Shown one piece after another: positions 34,538 through 42,881 of a stretch of 64,000 nt of DNA (position 1 is the first letter of the stretch; every line of letters begins with the position of its first letter). The position numbers and the translations under genes were made by a program. Origin of the DNA: Taibaiella koreensis (GTDB taxonomy: Bacteria; Bacteroidota; Bacteroidia; Chitinophagales; Chitinophagaceae); NCBI RefSeq assembly GCF_003545715.1, contig NZ_QVNU01000002.1, forward strand, positions 434,001-498,000, given 5' to 3'. Below the pieces are notes generated by a model that saw only the letters and a program-made list of their open reading frames with translations, did not search any database and was not told the DNA's origin.

Positions 34538-34556
34538 CACTCCCTTCAGGGGCACA
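34538..34556. repeat. third attachment-like site (outer end of element 2)
   Basis: CTCCCTTCAGGGGCACACA: the GGGGCACA equals the tRNA-Leu end, and the preceding arm (AGTGTTTAACTACACTCCC from 34526) matches the arm of attR of element 1 at 15 of 19 positions. It is followed at once by the tRNA terminator. Confidence 0.7.
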
Positions 34557-34562
34557 CATTAC

Positions 34563-34591
34563 AGCCGATCCTCCCGGGTCGGCTTTCTTTT
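34563..34591 (+). terminator. original tRNA-Leu terminator, displaced 30 kb
   Basis: Stem AGCCGATCC / GGGTCGGCT (one G-U pair), 4-nt loop, then TTCTTTTTC. It stands 7 bp after GGGGCACA, where the tRNA-Leu terminator would lie if both elements were removed. The rest of 34592-34779 has no supported gene and should hold the nadC promoter. Confidence 0.65.
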
Positions 34592-34779
34592 TCACGACAA
34601 CAGCCCCACAACATTTACTGTCCTATATCCGGTAATGGATTTTATTAACGCTTGAGGCAAAGTTCTTACCACCTCACATAGCCTGTCAGATAGATGCGCT
34701 GAGCTTGGGAATATCTCCAATGCTTATTTGGTGTTAAGCCTGTATTTACCGAATTTTACGTCCTTAAATACAAGACCCA

Positions 34780-35619
34780 TTGACAACACAGGAATTCATT
34801 GCCGCAGCATTGCTGGAAGATGTGGGCAGCGGCGATTACTCTACGCTGGCCTCCATACCGGCGGGCGCAAAAGGGAAGGCGGTTCTTAAAATTAAGGAAG
34901 ACGGCATTCTGGCTGGTATGCAGGTGGCGCAGGATATCTTTTATCATCTGGAAAAAGAGGCCCAATTCACCCTTTACAAAAAAGACGGAGATGCGGTGCG
35001 CCATGGCGAAACAGCGTTTACCGTTGAGGCCAGTGTGCATACCATACTGAAAGCCGAGCGGCTGGTGCTCAACTGCATGCAGCGCATGAGCGGCATTGCA
35101 ACCCTTACCAACAGGTATGTCGATAAAATAAAGGGTTATAAAACCAGGATACTCGATACCCGGAAGACCACCCCGCTGTTCCGCGCATTTGAGAAGCAGG
35201 CCGTACGCATTGGCGGCGGGTACAATCTCCGCATGGGACTGTACGATATGATCATGCTCAAGGACAACCACATAGATTTTTGCGGGGGCATTGAGCTGGC
35301 CATACAGAAGACCAATGAATACCTGGCGGCCAACAACCTCAATCTGAAAATAGAGGTAGAGACCCGTAACCTGGATGATGTGCGCCGTGTGCTGACAACA
35401 GGCAATGTGCACCGCATTATGCTCGACAATTACTCGCCGGAACTACTGGAAGAGGCTATTGAAATGATAGGCGGCAGGTACGAGACCGAAGCATCGGGCG
35501 GTATCAACCTTGATAACATCGTATCTTATGCACGCACGGGTGTCGATTATGTATCGTGCGGCGCTATCACCAATCAAGCGGTGAGCATGGACCTGAGTTT
35601 AAAGGCACAACTGGCATGA
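34780..35619 (+). CDS. nadC: nicotinate-nucleotide pyrophosphorylase (carboxylating)
   Basis: 279 residues, full length. Converts quinolinate and PRPP to nicotinate mononucleotide, CO2 and pyrophosphate in de novo NAD synthesis. Signature LDTRKTTPLFRAFEKQAVRIGGGYNLR followed by LYDMIMLKDNH holds the quinolinate/PRPP-binding Arg and Lys residues; EVETRNLDD and MLDNYSP are also typical. The start is TTG at 34780: an in-frame TAA lies 13 bp upstream and the next ATG would remove the N-terminal domain. Part of the native chromosome right of the island. Confidence 0.97.
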   Translation: MTTQEFIAAALLEDVGSGDYSTLASIPAGAKGKAVLKIKEDGILAGMQVAQDIFYHLEKEAQFTLYKKDGDAVRHGETAFTVEASVHTILKAERLVLNCMQRMSGIATLTNRYVDKIKGYKTRILDTRKTTPLFRAFEKQAVRIGGGYNLRMGLYDMIMLKDNHIDFCGGIELAIQKTNEYLAANNLNLKIEVETRNLDDVRRVLTTGNVHRIMLDNYSPELLEEAIEMIGGRYETEASGGINLDNIVSYARTGVDYVSCGAITNQAVSMDLSLKAQLA

Positions 35620-35733
35620 CGAAGATGCACCTTTTTGTATTCATCAGCAACCTGAAACCAGGTGTGACAGGTAGAAGGAAATAAAGAACGCATTTGGAAG
35701 AAACGGAATAGCACATTAAGTCTTCCTATTATG

Positions 35734-37521
35734 TTATTTCTTTTTGCTGATCAAGTCTTTTGCAAAACCCATTTCTGCATCATCGCCGCGCAGGTATTGC
35801 GCTATAGTGGGTTGTAAGGGGTAGTCAGGGATCACGCCATGACCAAAAGGCACGGACTCGTCCGGCGTATTCAATACAAATTTTAGTAAGGGTATGCCAA
35901 TCCGGAGTTGTGAGTTGGGCAGTTTTAATACAATCCGGTTGCCGCTTGTATTGCCATAATAGCCACCGCCGGTTTCTTCGCCAATAAAAATGGCTTTTGT
36001 ATAATTTTTTGCCAGTGTGGCAAATTCAGCCCCTCCAGAATAAGTTAAGCCGCTCGTCAGTATATAAAGGTCCCCGGTGTATGGATTCGTCTGTGGCTTT
36101 TCGTGTTCTTCTATTCCGGGCTTTCTCAGTATGCTTCCATCTTTATCAAGGTAATGTTCGCCTTTCAGCATTTTCTCCAGCTTCTGCCAGTCGAACTTAT
36201 AATCCGAATTGTTATAAAATGAATAGCTGAAAGACGAGGCCTGGACATATCTATACTTGGTATAATCCTTGCTGATCAGGAACGAAAGCAAATAATCTTC
36301 AAAGCCTTCGTCTCCCCCGCCATTATTCCGGATATCAATAATGAGATGGGTTACACCTTGTTGTCTTATCTGTGCAAAGGCATCTTTTACAAATTGGTGA
36401 AATTCCATTTTAACAGCATCATACTCATCGCTTGCAAACGAGTTAAAGGTAAGGATAGCGCTGTGCGCGGTACTGTCAAACTTAAGGCTCGCAGGCACGG
36501 TGTACGTCGCATTGGGTATGTTGCCAACCGTTTCACGATAGCTTTTAGCAAACGAGTTGTAAGTAACAGATGGAATACCTGAGAAAACCTGCTTTTGCCC
36601 CGTAGATGGGTCACTTACTTCGATGGTAAAATGACCCACTGTCGGAAAACTGTAGGCGTAATAGGTCGACAATTTGCCGTTCTCTTCTATCCATCTGTAT
36701 TTGCTGGTCATGTTAAATCCGTCCGATGGCTCCAGGCTCAAAAACCGCTTCATGATCTCGTCCATCGGGACACCATTGATCCTGGACAACACAAGCCCTT
36801 TTACTTTTATAGCGCCCAGGTCATTAATGATATACGGCAGGCTATTCAAAAACTTAATATGGAAAGGGAAATATGTAGCGCTAAATACCATAAAAGCCGA
36901 TGCCTGGTCACCCAACCTGGTGTAAGTATGGCCTTCCCTGGTGGATGCAACAACCGGGGCTATAATATTGTAATAGCGCAACGCATTCATGCCGTCTCTT
37001 ATCAGCGCCCGCCGGGCATTGCATATACTGTCAAAAGCCGGTCTTGAATTATACCAGTAAAGGCCGGTATGGGCTTCTTTCAATGAGGACACCATTAAGT
37101 CAAAGTCCTGATATAATTTAGCCTTACTCAACCTGATTAGCCTGGTTTTTTCAATTTTATAAAGCAGGAGCTGCCAGCGCTTATCTTTTCTCAGTGTGAT
37201 CAGATCCTTATCAGTAGTTAATAAGGTATATCTAAAGAAGCTTACGCCAACGATCGTTTTAAGACTTTTGAAAGCACTGTCCGGCTCCATAGCCAGGGCC
37301 CAGGAGCAGGCCTCGTTATAAACGTCGGACGGGTCTGGTTCCGTGACCGATCTGTTGGCGGCGGAATAAGCAATAGCCGCATTCCTGTAATCCTTTGCAT
37401 CATACAACTTTTTTGCCTTATCAACAGACTCGCTGTAAGTTGGGGACTGGGCACTGGCCAGACCCCCCCTTAAAATGAATAGAAGGAAAAACAGAATTGG
37501 ATTGAAGGCAGCTCTTTTCAT
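35734..37521 (-). CDS. exported S41-family peptidase
   Basis: 595 residues. Signal peptide (MKRAAFNPILFFLLFILRGGLASAQ), a TPR-like helical part with YDAKDYRNAAIAYSAANR, a middle region, and a C-terminal S41 (tail-specific protease type) domain with LIIDIRNNGGGDEG, the nucleophile region LTSGLTYSGGAEF and FIGEETGGG. Such proteins cut periplasmic or surface proteins; the substrate is unknown. Single gene; the AraC-type regulator gene lies 93 bp upstream in the same direction. Confidence 0.9.
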   Translation of the reverse strand: MKRAAFNPILFFLLFILRGGLASAQSPTYSESVDKAKKLYDAKDYRNAAIAYSAANRSVTEPDPSDVYNEACSWALAMEPDSAFKSLKTIVGVSFFRYTLLTTDKDLITLRKDKRWQLLLYKIEKTRLIRLSKAKLYQDFDLMVSSLKEAHTGLYWYNSRPAFDSICNARRALIRDGMNALRYYNIIAPVVASTREGHTYTRLGDQASAFMVFSATYFPFHIKFLNSLPYIINDLGAIKVKGLVLSRINGVPMDEIMKRFLSLEPSDGFNMTSKYRWIEENGKLSTYYAYSFPTVGHFTIEVSDPSTGQKQVFSGIPSVTYNSFAKSYRETVGNIPNATYTVPASLKFDSTAHSAILTFNSFASDEYDAVKMEFHQFVKDAFAQIRQQGVTHLIIDIRNNGGGDEGFEDYLLSFLISKDYTKYRYVQASSFSYSFYNNSDYKFDWQKLEKMLKGEHYLDKDGSILRKPGIEEHEKPQTNPYTGDLYILTSGLTYSGGAEFATLAKNYTKAIFIGEETGGGYYGNTSGNRIVLKLPNSQLRIGIPLLKFVLNTPDESVPFGHGVIPDYPLQPTIAQYLRGDDAEMGFAKDLISKKK

Positions 37522-37614
37522 TTACAGTAGGCCTGATGGTTTGGCTATGCCTGCAAATGTATGTGCATTACCAAAAGAATAATTGAATGTAATTAGCCTT
37601 TAGCAGTGGGCAAA

Positions 37615-38412
37615 TCAGATTTTACGAAAGTCTTTGGGGAGAAAACCTGTACAGGATTTGAAGGAGCGCGTGAAGTGTGCCTGGTCGGCAAACCCGCAGG
37701 CATAGGCAATCTCGGTAAGCGATAATGAGCTTGCTTTTATCAGGTTGATCGACTTCTCAATTCTGATGGACTTAAGATAGCTGCTTAACGTAGCACTAAA
37801 ATACTGCGGAAAATAGCGGGAAATCGTTACAGGATGAACCCCCGCTTTAAGCGCAAGGTCATGCAATTCAAAAGGCGTATCCCATTCGTCGTTAAGTATT
37901 TCTTTCAGCCGCAGCGTCCACCCGGGCAACCTGCTATTTTTCCTGTCAGCGTTCATTGGGTGGAACAATTCGTAGAGCAGCAATTGTAACGATGCCTGAC
38001 CGTAGTCGACCCTATTATGAATTTCATGATACAGTTTAAGCAGCGTAAACTTGGTTTTACGATTTTGAAGCAGTCGTTCCAATAACATGTCTTCAGTTAA
38101 TTCCATTGCCTGTAATAGGCTCCGTTTTAGATCCAGATTGATCTTTTTTGTACCGGCGGCATAGTCGTTGCAACGGTGCATTTCGCCGGCTGGAATAAAC
38201 TTTATATCACCGGGGACTCTTTTGTAGTGTTTCCCTAAAAGATCTTCCTTGTGGATGCCGTTGATAAGAAAACTGATACTGGCATTTTCATGACTATGCC
38301 ATTCTTCAAAAATTTTGTCATCAGCATACTCCGTCAATGCAACCAAACCGCCGCCTATTGCTTTTGAAACGGAGGTGTTTCCCAGGAACGTTTTTGAAGG
38401 TATTTTTTTCAT
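37615..38412 (-). CDS. AraC-family transcriptional regulator
   Basis: 265 residues from MKKIPSKTF (an ATG two codons earlier is possible). The N-terminus is a cupin-like sensor (HSHE-type segment EEWHSHENASISFLINGIH...VPGDIKFIPAGEMHRCNDYA). The C-terminus has the double helix-turn-helix: ELHDLALKAGVHPVTISRYFPQYF and SLTEIAYACGFADQAHFTRSFKSCTG. Ligand unknown; it may regulate the adjacent S41 peptidase gene. Confidence 0.92.
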   Translation of the reverse strand: MKKIPSKTFLGNTSVSKAIGGGLVALTEYADDKIFEEWHSHENASISFLINGIHKEDLLGKHYKRVPGDIKFIPAGEMHRCNDYAAGTKKINLDLKRSLLQAMELTEDMLLERLLQNRKTKFTLLKLYHEIHNRVDYGQASLQLLLYELFHPMNADRKNSRLPGWTLRLKEILNDEWDTPFELHDLALKAGVHPVTISRYFPQYFSATLSSYLKSIRIEKSINLIKASSLSLTEIAYACGFADQAHFTRSFKSCTGFLPKDFRKI

Positions 38413-38625
38413 TGGCATTCATTCATATTGCGTTCTAAATTACTTTTTATTTTACGAATCATTACCTTAAACACCCGAAGGCTTAATATAGGTCGAACAA
38501 ATCCGATTTTCTATTAAGAACTTTCAGTGAGTAGTTGGAAGACAATCTTCCGTCATCTGTATCTTTTTTTGTGTTTTTCCGGTGATCATGCTACCTTTTT
38601 ATACACTTACTTAAAACGGCACGCA

Positions 38626-39132
38626 ATGACGAGACAATCAGAGGACCCCATCACCAGTCTGTACAGAGACAGCTTCCCCGACTTTGCGCGGATGATCCGG
38701 CGCATGGGTGGAAGTCTCGAAGAAGCGAAAGACGCCTTTCACGACGCTTTGCTGATCTATATAGAGAGAGAAAGGGCTAGGAAGCTGAACCTTCATTCTT
38801 CGCCAAAGGCTTACCTGCTGGGCACGGCCAGGATATGCTGGCTACATACGCGGGGCAAGGTACCCATATCGGAACTGCCTGAAGGATACGAAGCGGCGGA
38901 GCCGGAAGATACAAACGAAGAAGAAAGGGAGCAGAGCCTCCTGGAATCCCTGGTGAGAAGCGGGAAAAAATGCATGGACCTTCTGAAGGCATTCTATTAT
39001 GACCATTGCTCCATGCAGGACATCGCCAACCGTTTTGGCTTCAATGGAAGACGGTCGGCTACGGTCCAAAAATACAAATGCCTGGAGAAGGTCAGGGAGG
39101 CAATAAAAACCACACAAGCTTATGCGCAGTGA
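38626..39132 (+). CDS. ECF-like RNA polymerase sigma factor
   Basis: 168 residues from the ATG at 38626; an in-frame start at 38527 would add residues unlike the family. Region 2 is seen in LYRDSFPDFARMIRRMGGSLEEAKDAFHDALLIYI and region 4 in CMDLLKAFYYDHCSMQDIANRFGFNGRRSATVQKYKCLEKVR. It should direct RNA polymerase to a small regulon. It overlaps the next gene by 11 bp, which in turn overlaps clpP, so all three are one coupled unit. Confidence 0.85.
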   Translation: MTRQSEDPITSLYRDSFPDFARMIRRMGGSLEEAKDAFHDALLIYIERERARKLNLHSSPKAYLLGTARICWLHTRGKVPISELPEGYEAAEPEDTNEEEREQSLLESLVRSGKKCMDLLKAFYYDHCSMQDIANRFGFNGRRSATVQKYKCLEKVREAIKTTQAYAQ

Positions 39133-39373
39133 ACTGAACGAGGTATACCTGATCGACCAATACCTGCTCGGCCGGCTTAGCAAAGAAGAAGAACAGGTGT
39201 TTGAGGCCAGCCTCCTGCTGGATGAAGCCATCGCAGAAAAACTGGAAGCACAGCGCACGGCGCACCGGCTGATCCGTCGCTACGCCCTGAAGGAGGAGCG
39301 ACGGCGGCTCGAAGAAATATATCAACTGCTGCTGGACGAGCCCGATTTTGCCCATAAAATTAAAACCATATGA
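39122..39373 (+). CDS. small anti-sigma-like protein
   Basis: 83 residues. IDQYLLGRLSKEEEQVFEASLLLDEAIAEKLEAQR follows the pattern of the N-terminal region of Bacteroidota anti-sigma factors. There is no transmembrane helix or sensor domain, so it would be a cytosolic mini anti-sigma. It overlaps the sigma gene by 11 bp and the ClpP gene by 4 bp (ATGA). The role as sigma inhibitor is inferred. Confidence 0.7.
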   Translation: MRSELNEVYLIDQYLLGRLSKEEEQVFEASLLLDEAIAEKLEAQRTAHRLIRRYALKEERRRLEEIYQLLLDEPDFAHKIKTI

Positions 39374-40035
39374 TTATCCCAACCGTCATCGACAGCGCAA
39401 CCAGGGGCGCCTACGATATCTATAGTCTGCTGTTGAAAGAGCGGATCGTCTACCTTGGAACGGCCATAGAAGAAAACGTCGCCAACCTGATCGTAGCACA
39501 GCTGCTGTACCTCGATAGCGAGAACCACAATCCCATCATGCTCTACCTGAACAGCCCGGGAGGGATAGTCTATGGTGGCCTTGCTATATACGATACCATG
39601 CTCAAGCTGAAGTCGCCGGTAGCCACGGTAGCCGTGGGCTTCTGCGGCAGCATGAGCACCTTCCTGCTAACGGCGGGACAGAAAGGACAGCGCTATGCCC
39701 TGCCCCACGCGACAATCCACATGCACCCCACCGGCGGCGGCGCAAAGGGATATACGGAAGATGTACGCATCGCGTATAAGGAGCAGGAACGGTTGCAGAA
39801 CCAGATCTTCTACCTGATGGGAAAATTCTCCGGCCGCACACTGGAAGAGATAGAAGAGTTGTTCCGCCGCGACCGGTTCATGAACTCCGTGGAGGCCCTG
39901 CATTATGGCTTTATCGATGAGGTGCTGGGAGATACCGGCGACCTTATCGCACTGGACGAGATGCAGACCAAAATTCATTTTCAGGCGCCGGTGAAGGATC
40001 GGGAAGCCATCGGGTTCAAGCAGCATCCGGCATAA
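39370..40035 (+). CDS. clpP: ClpP-family serine protease
   Basis: 221 residues. The catalytic triad is present with family spacing: S94 in GFCGSMST, H119 in IHMHPTGG and D168 in RRDRFMNSVEALHYGFIDEV. ClpP forms two stacked heptameric rings that degrade unfolded or tagged proteins delivered by ClpX/ClpA-type ATPases. Housekeeping clpP is usually beside clpX; here it is coupled to a sigma factor and an anti-sigma-like gene, so it is probably an extra, dedicated ClpP. The C-terminal tail (HFQAPVKDREAIGFKQHPA) is specific to this copy. Confidence 0.92.
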   Translation: MIIPTVIDSATRGAYDIYSLLLKERIVYLGTAIEENVANLIVAQLLYLDSENHNPIMLYLNSPGGIVYGGLAIYDTMLKLKSPVATVAVGFCGSMSTFLLTAGQKGQRYALPHATIHMHPTGGGAKGYTEDVRIAYKEQERLQNQIFYLMGKFSGRTLEEIEELFRRDRFMNSVEALHYGFIDEVLGDTGDLIALDEMQTKIHFQAPVKDREAIGFKQHPA

Positions 40036-40280
40036 GCTGCCGGATGTCAAGGGAGATTTTGGGGGATTAAATTATTTTAGAAGCCGCCTCCCGGAGTATT
40101 TTGAGCGGAAGGATCATTGACTTCTATCCAAAGCGCTTCTTCTATCGGGCTGTGTAACTTCACCGATAATCAGTTAAGCTTTCTCTAATTCCTGATGGGA
40201 ATCAACCTCAAAGCATTCAACTACGAAGCGGAGGATTGTTTAAAGCTAGAATTTATTTATTTTCCCCCAAAAAGACTGCT

Positions 40281-40922
40281 ATGAAACGTTCCTCACGCGC
40301 TGAACATATCCTGGCTCAAATCGATGCCAAAACGAAGCTGGGAGACTTGCGGAAGATTGCCAATGATATCAAAAAAGATCACGAGCTGGCGATGGAACTA
40401 TGGTCAACCAAAAAGTTTTTGCCCAGGCAATTGGCCCTATTGATTATGGACAATAAGCTTCTTTCCCAGGATTTGATTAACAATCTTGACAAGGATATAC
40501 AGACTCATCCATTGAATGAGAGAAATCAGCTAACAGATTGGCTAATGGCCAATCAGCTTGCCAAGAGCAAAAAGGCAGTTACATTGATTCTGTCTTGGGA
40601 AAATAGTACTTCTAAGCTTCAGAGACGGATATTCTGGTATTATCAAGGTCGCTTACGATGGATGGGGCAAACGCCTCCTCCAAATAATGAAGCGTTATTG
40701 TCTACAATTGAAAGCCAAATTGAAAACGAAGAACCGGAAGTCCAATGGGCAATGAATTTTGTTGCAGGGTGGATTGGGGTTTATGACAAAAAGTGGCGAA
40801 ATCGTTGTATTGCACTCGGAGAAAAAACAGGTCTTTACAAAGGCAAGATGGTATCAAAAGGATGTACTCCGGAATACTTACCCGAGTTCATTACCATTGA
40901 AAGCAGCAAGCGAAACTTGTAA
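40281..40922 (+). CDS. DNA alkylation repair protein (AlkD-like HEAT repeats)
   Basis: 213 residues from MKRSSRAEHILAQIDA. Helical-repeat protein in the AlkD superfamily layout (LGDLRKIANDIKKDHELAMELWSTKKFLPRQLALLIMD; EVQWAMNFVAGWIGVYDKKWRNRCIALGEKTGLY). AlkD enzymes remove alkylated bases without flipping them; some family members are not glycosylases, so the exact activity is open. Single gene. The 245 bp before it show no clear consensus promoter. Confidence 0.85.
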   Translation: MKRSSRAEHILAQIDAKTKLGDLRKIANDIKKDHELAMELWSTKKFLPRQLALLIMDNKLLSQDLINNLDKDIQTHPLNERNQLTDWLMANQLAKSKKAVTLILSWENSTSKLQRRIFWYYQGRLRWMGQTPPPNNEALLSTIESQIENEEPEVQWAMNFVAGWIGVYDKKWRNRCIALGEKTGLYKGKMVSKGCTPEYLPEFITIESSKRNL

Positions 40923-40981
40923 GACATACAACTATTATTCAGACAGCTTATACACCTGCAAGCAGGAGTAGCATTCTGCTT

Positions 40982-41569
40982 TTAATGAAACTTCTCGCCC
41001 TTAGCCAGCATTTCCAGGATAATGCTCATACGCCTTTCCCGGGTCTCCGGCTTTTTGGCGGTCTGAAGCCGCCAGGTGATCGCATATTTGTTGGCCTTGT
41101 TCAGCGAGTCAAAAAAAGCTTTTGCCTTTTCATTTTTTCCAAGGCGTTTGAGAAAATCGTCGGGGATTGTCGCATTGGAGGGTGAATCGTATGCAGCTGC
41201 CAGTCGCCCGTCTTTCTTTGCGTCTTCAAAGGCCTTCAATCCCGGAGCTTTCATTCTCTTTTCACTGGCAAGCCGTTCAAAATGTTCGATGTTTCGTTTC
41301 GACCACATGCTTCGTGCCCGGCGTGGTGTGAATTTCTGGATCCAGGAATCGCTGTCAACTTTCTTCTTTTGTCCGTCGATCCAGCCATAACAGAGTGCTT
41401 CATCAAGCGCTTCCGCGTAAGTAACGGATTTCTCACCCGATTCTTTGTTGAAGATGCGCAGCCAGATACCATCCGGCTCCGCATGATTTTTAGCAAGCCA
41501 TTTTGCCCAGGCACTTGCGGATGCAAATGATTGGGTGGGTACATCTTTCTTATTTTCCAGAGCACTCAT
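40982..41569 (-). CDS. YdeI/OmpD-associated family protein
   Basis: 195 residues. The family signature is in SVTYAEALDEALCYGWIDGQKKKVDSDSWIQKFTPRRARSMWSKRNIEHFERL. YdeI-like proteins are linked to stress and bacteriocin or peptide tolerance in some bacteria; the biochemical role is not known. Single gene, convergent with the alkylation-repair gene. The 313 bp between its start and the MITE at 41883 contain no gene I can support. Confidence 0.9.
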   Translation of the reverse strand: MSALENKKDVPTQSFASASAWAKWLAKNHAEPDGIWLRIFNKESGEKSVTYAEALDEALCYGWIDGQKKKVDSDSWIQKFTPRRARSMWSKRNIEHFERLASEKRMKAPGLKAFEDAKKDGRLAAAYDSPSNATIPDDFLKRLGKNEKAKAFFDSLNKANKYAITWRLQTAKKPETRERRMSIILEMLAKGEKFH

Positions 41570-41882
41570 ATAAATTTGTCTGTTTAAAGCAGGGCAGCCG
41601 ATACTAATTTACGGAAATGTTTTGATCGGGGTAGATAGCCCATCGGGACACCATAGCATAAGAGAAGGGGCCTACACTATCATAGCAGGTCTACAATCTC
41701 AGAGCGGGCCGCAGCAACGAAGAGCACGCTATGATACGCCGGGATTTCTTTCATCCAACTGTATGGCAAGAACAGGCAATACTTGTGCCATTGCCTAAAG
41801 CCAGGGCACGAGCAATGGCATAAATCCGACTGTAGTCTTGCTCCCCCGGATCAGCCGCAACCAAGCCTATTGATGCTAAAGA

Positions 41883-42017
41883 ATGAGGCCGTCGCAAAAG
41901 GTTTCAGGCCTGCCACATCGAGAGACTCGAAATGTGAACAGGCCTGAGATATAATTTTGGCCGTATTTCGACTGCGCCTCAATACGACAAAAATTACCCC
42001 TCTTGAAACAGCCTCAT
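41883..42017. repeat. 135-bp MITE-like element 1
   Basis: Imperfect 19-bp terminal inverted repeats (ATGAGGC..GT..CAA.AGG at 41883-41901 and its complement at 41999-42017). Inside is a second inverted pair, CAGGCCTG twice around a CGAG..CTCG hairpin, and CGTATTTCGACTGCGCCTCAATACG. No coding capacity. It ends 14 bp from the stop codon of the SDR gene. Similar GAGGCTGT-ended repeats are known to me from other Bacteroidota genomes. Confidence 0.75.
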
Positions 42018-42031
42018 CGCTTTGTACTTCC

Positions 42032-42784
42032 TTACAGGGAGCGCAATCCTCCGTCGACCAATAATTCGGCGCCCACCATAAAGGCAGACTCCGGTGATGA
42101 AAGATATAATGCCGCCGCCGCAATTTCTTCCGGTTTACCTACACGTTTGATGGGCGTAAATTCGGCCATGCCAGCTTTAAAAGCATCTGCTTCTTCCTGT
42201 GTAGCCGTTACCTGAGCAAATACATTTGTGTCAACAGGCCCGGGTGTTATTACATTTACCCGAATGCCACGGGGCAGTAATTCTGCCGAAAAGCTTCTGC
42301 CCAAAGAACGTATCGCCGCTTTGGTTGCCGCATAGGAAGCATGGTTAGGAATGCCCTTTTCGTTTACAACAGATGATAACAGCACAACGGCTGCGCCATC
42401 ATTCAGGTAAGGCAAGGCCTTTTGAACTGTAAAGAAGGTCCCCTTGAAGTTAACGTTGCTTTGCTTGTCAAACATTTCCTCCGTGAAGTCGGCCAATGGT
42501 CCCAGGACATATACGGCTGCGTTAGCAATCAAAACATCTATCCGCCCGAATTTTTCTTCGACGGTAAAATAAAGACGATCAAGATCAGCAAGGTTGGCCG
42601 AGTCGCTTTGAATCCCAATGGCGCCGCTACCTATTTCTGCCACGGCTTTGTCCAGATTTTCCTTGTTACGGCCGGTAATAGCCACTTTCGCGCCCTGGGC
42701 TGCAAACAGCTTAGCTGTTGCCAATCCTATTCCGGCACTGCCGCCGGTGATGACGGCTACTTTGTTCTCTAATTTTAACGACAT
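42032..42784 (-). CDS. SDR-family oxidoreductase
   Basis: 250 residues, classical short-chain dehydrogenase. NAD(P) motif TGGSAGIG at 14-21, NAA..V at 88-92, catalytic Ser in VVLLSSVV and the Y-x-x-x-K in ASYAATKAA; the C-terminus LLVDGGLRSL is typical. Oxidises or reduces an alcohol/carbonyl substrate that cannot be named. Single gene, with the MITE immediately downstream. Confidence 0.93.
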   Translation of the reverse strand: MSLKLENKVAVITGGSAGIGLATAKLFAAQGAKVAITGRNKENLDKAVAEIGSGAIGIQSDSANLADLDRLYFTVEEKFGRIDVLIANAAVYVLGPLADFTEEMFDKQSNVNFKGTFFTVQKALPYLNDGAAVVLLSSVVNEKGIPNHASYAATKAAIRSLGRSFSAELLPRGIRVNVITPGPVDTNVFAQVTATQEEADAFKAGMAEFTPIKRVGKPEEIAAAALYLSSPESAFMVGAELLVDGGLRSL

Positions 42785-42881
42785 GTTCTTTGCCTGTTTT
42801 ATGATGTAAATAAAGAGGCAAAGCTACCCGGGTGGCCATTATCAGAAGATAAACCAGTTTACGGAATTAAGTGAATGTAGA

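Larger units (their letters stand above)
32228..34556. mobile_element. element 2: remnant tandem insertion
   Basis: Lies between attR of element 1 and a third related site at 34538-34556 and has no recombinase of its own. It carries one putative restriction gene. The third site shares GGGGCACA with the tRNA-Leu end and has an arm like that of element 1, so this is probably the remainder of an older element of the same family. Confidence 0.65.

Noticed and set aside
41569-41882. gene in the gap before the MITE
   Set aside because: Only short open frames without domains or start signals.
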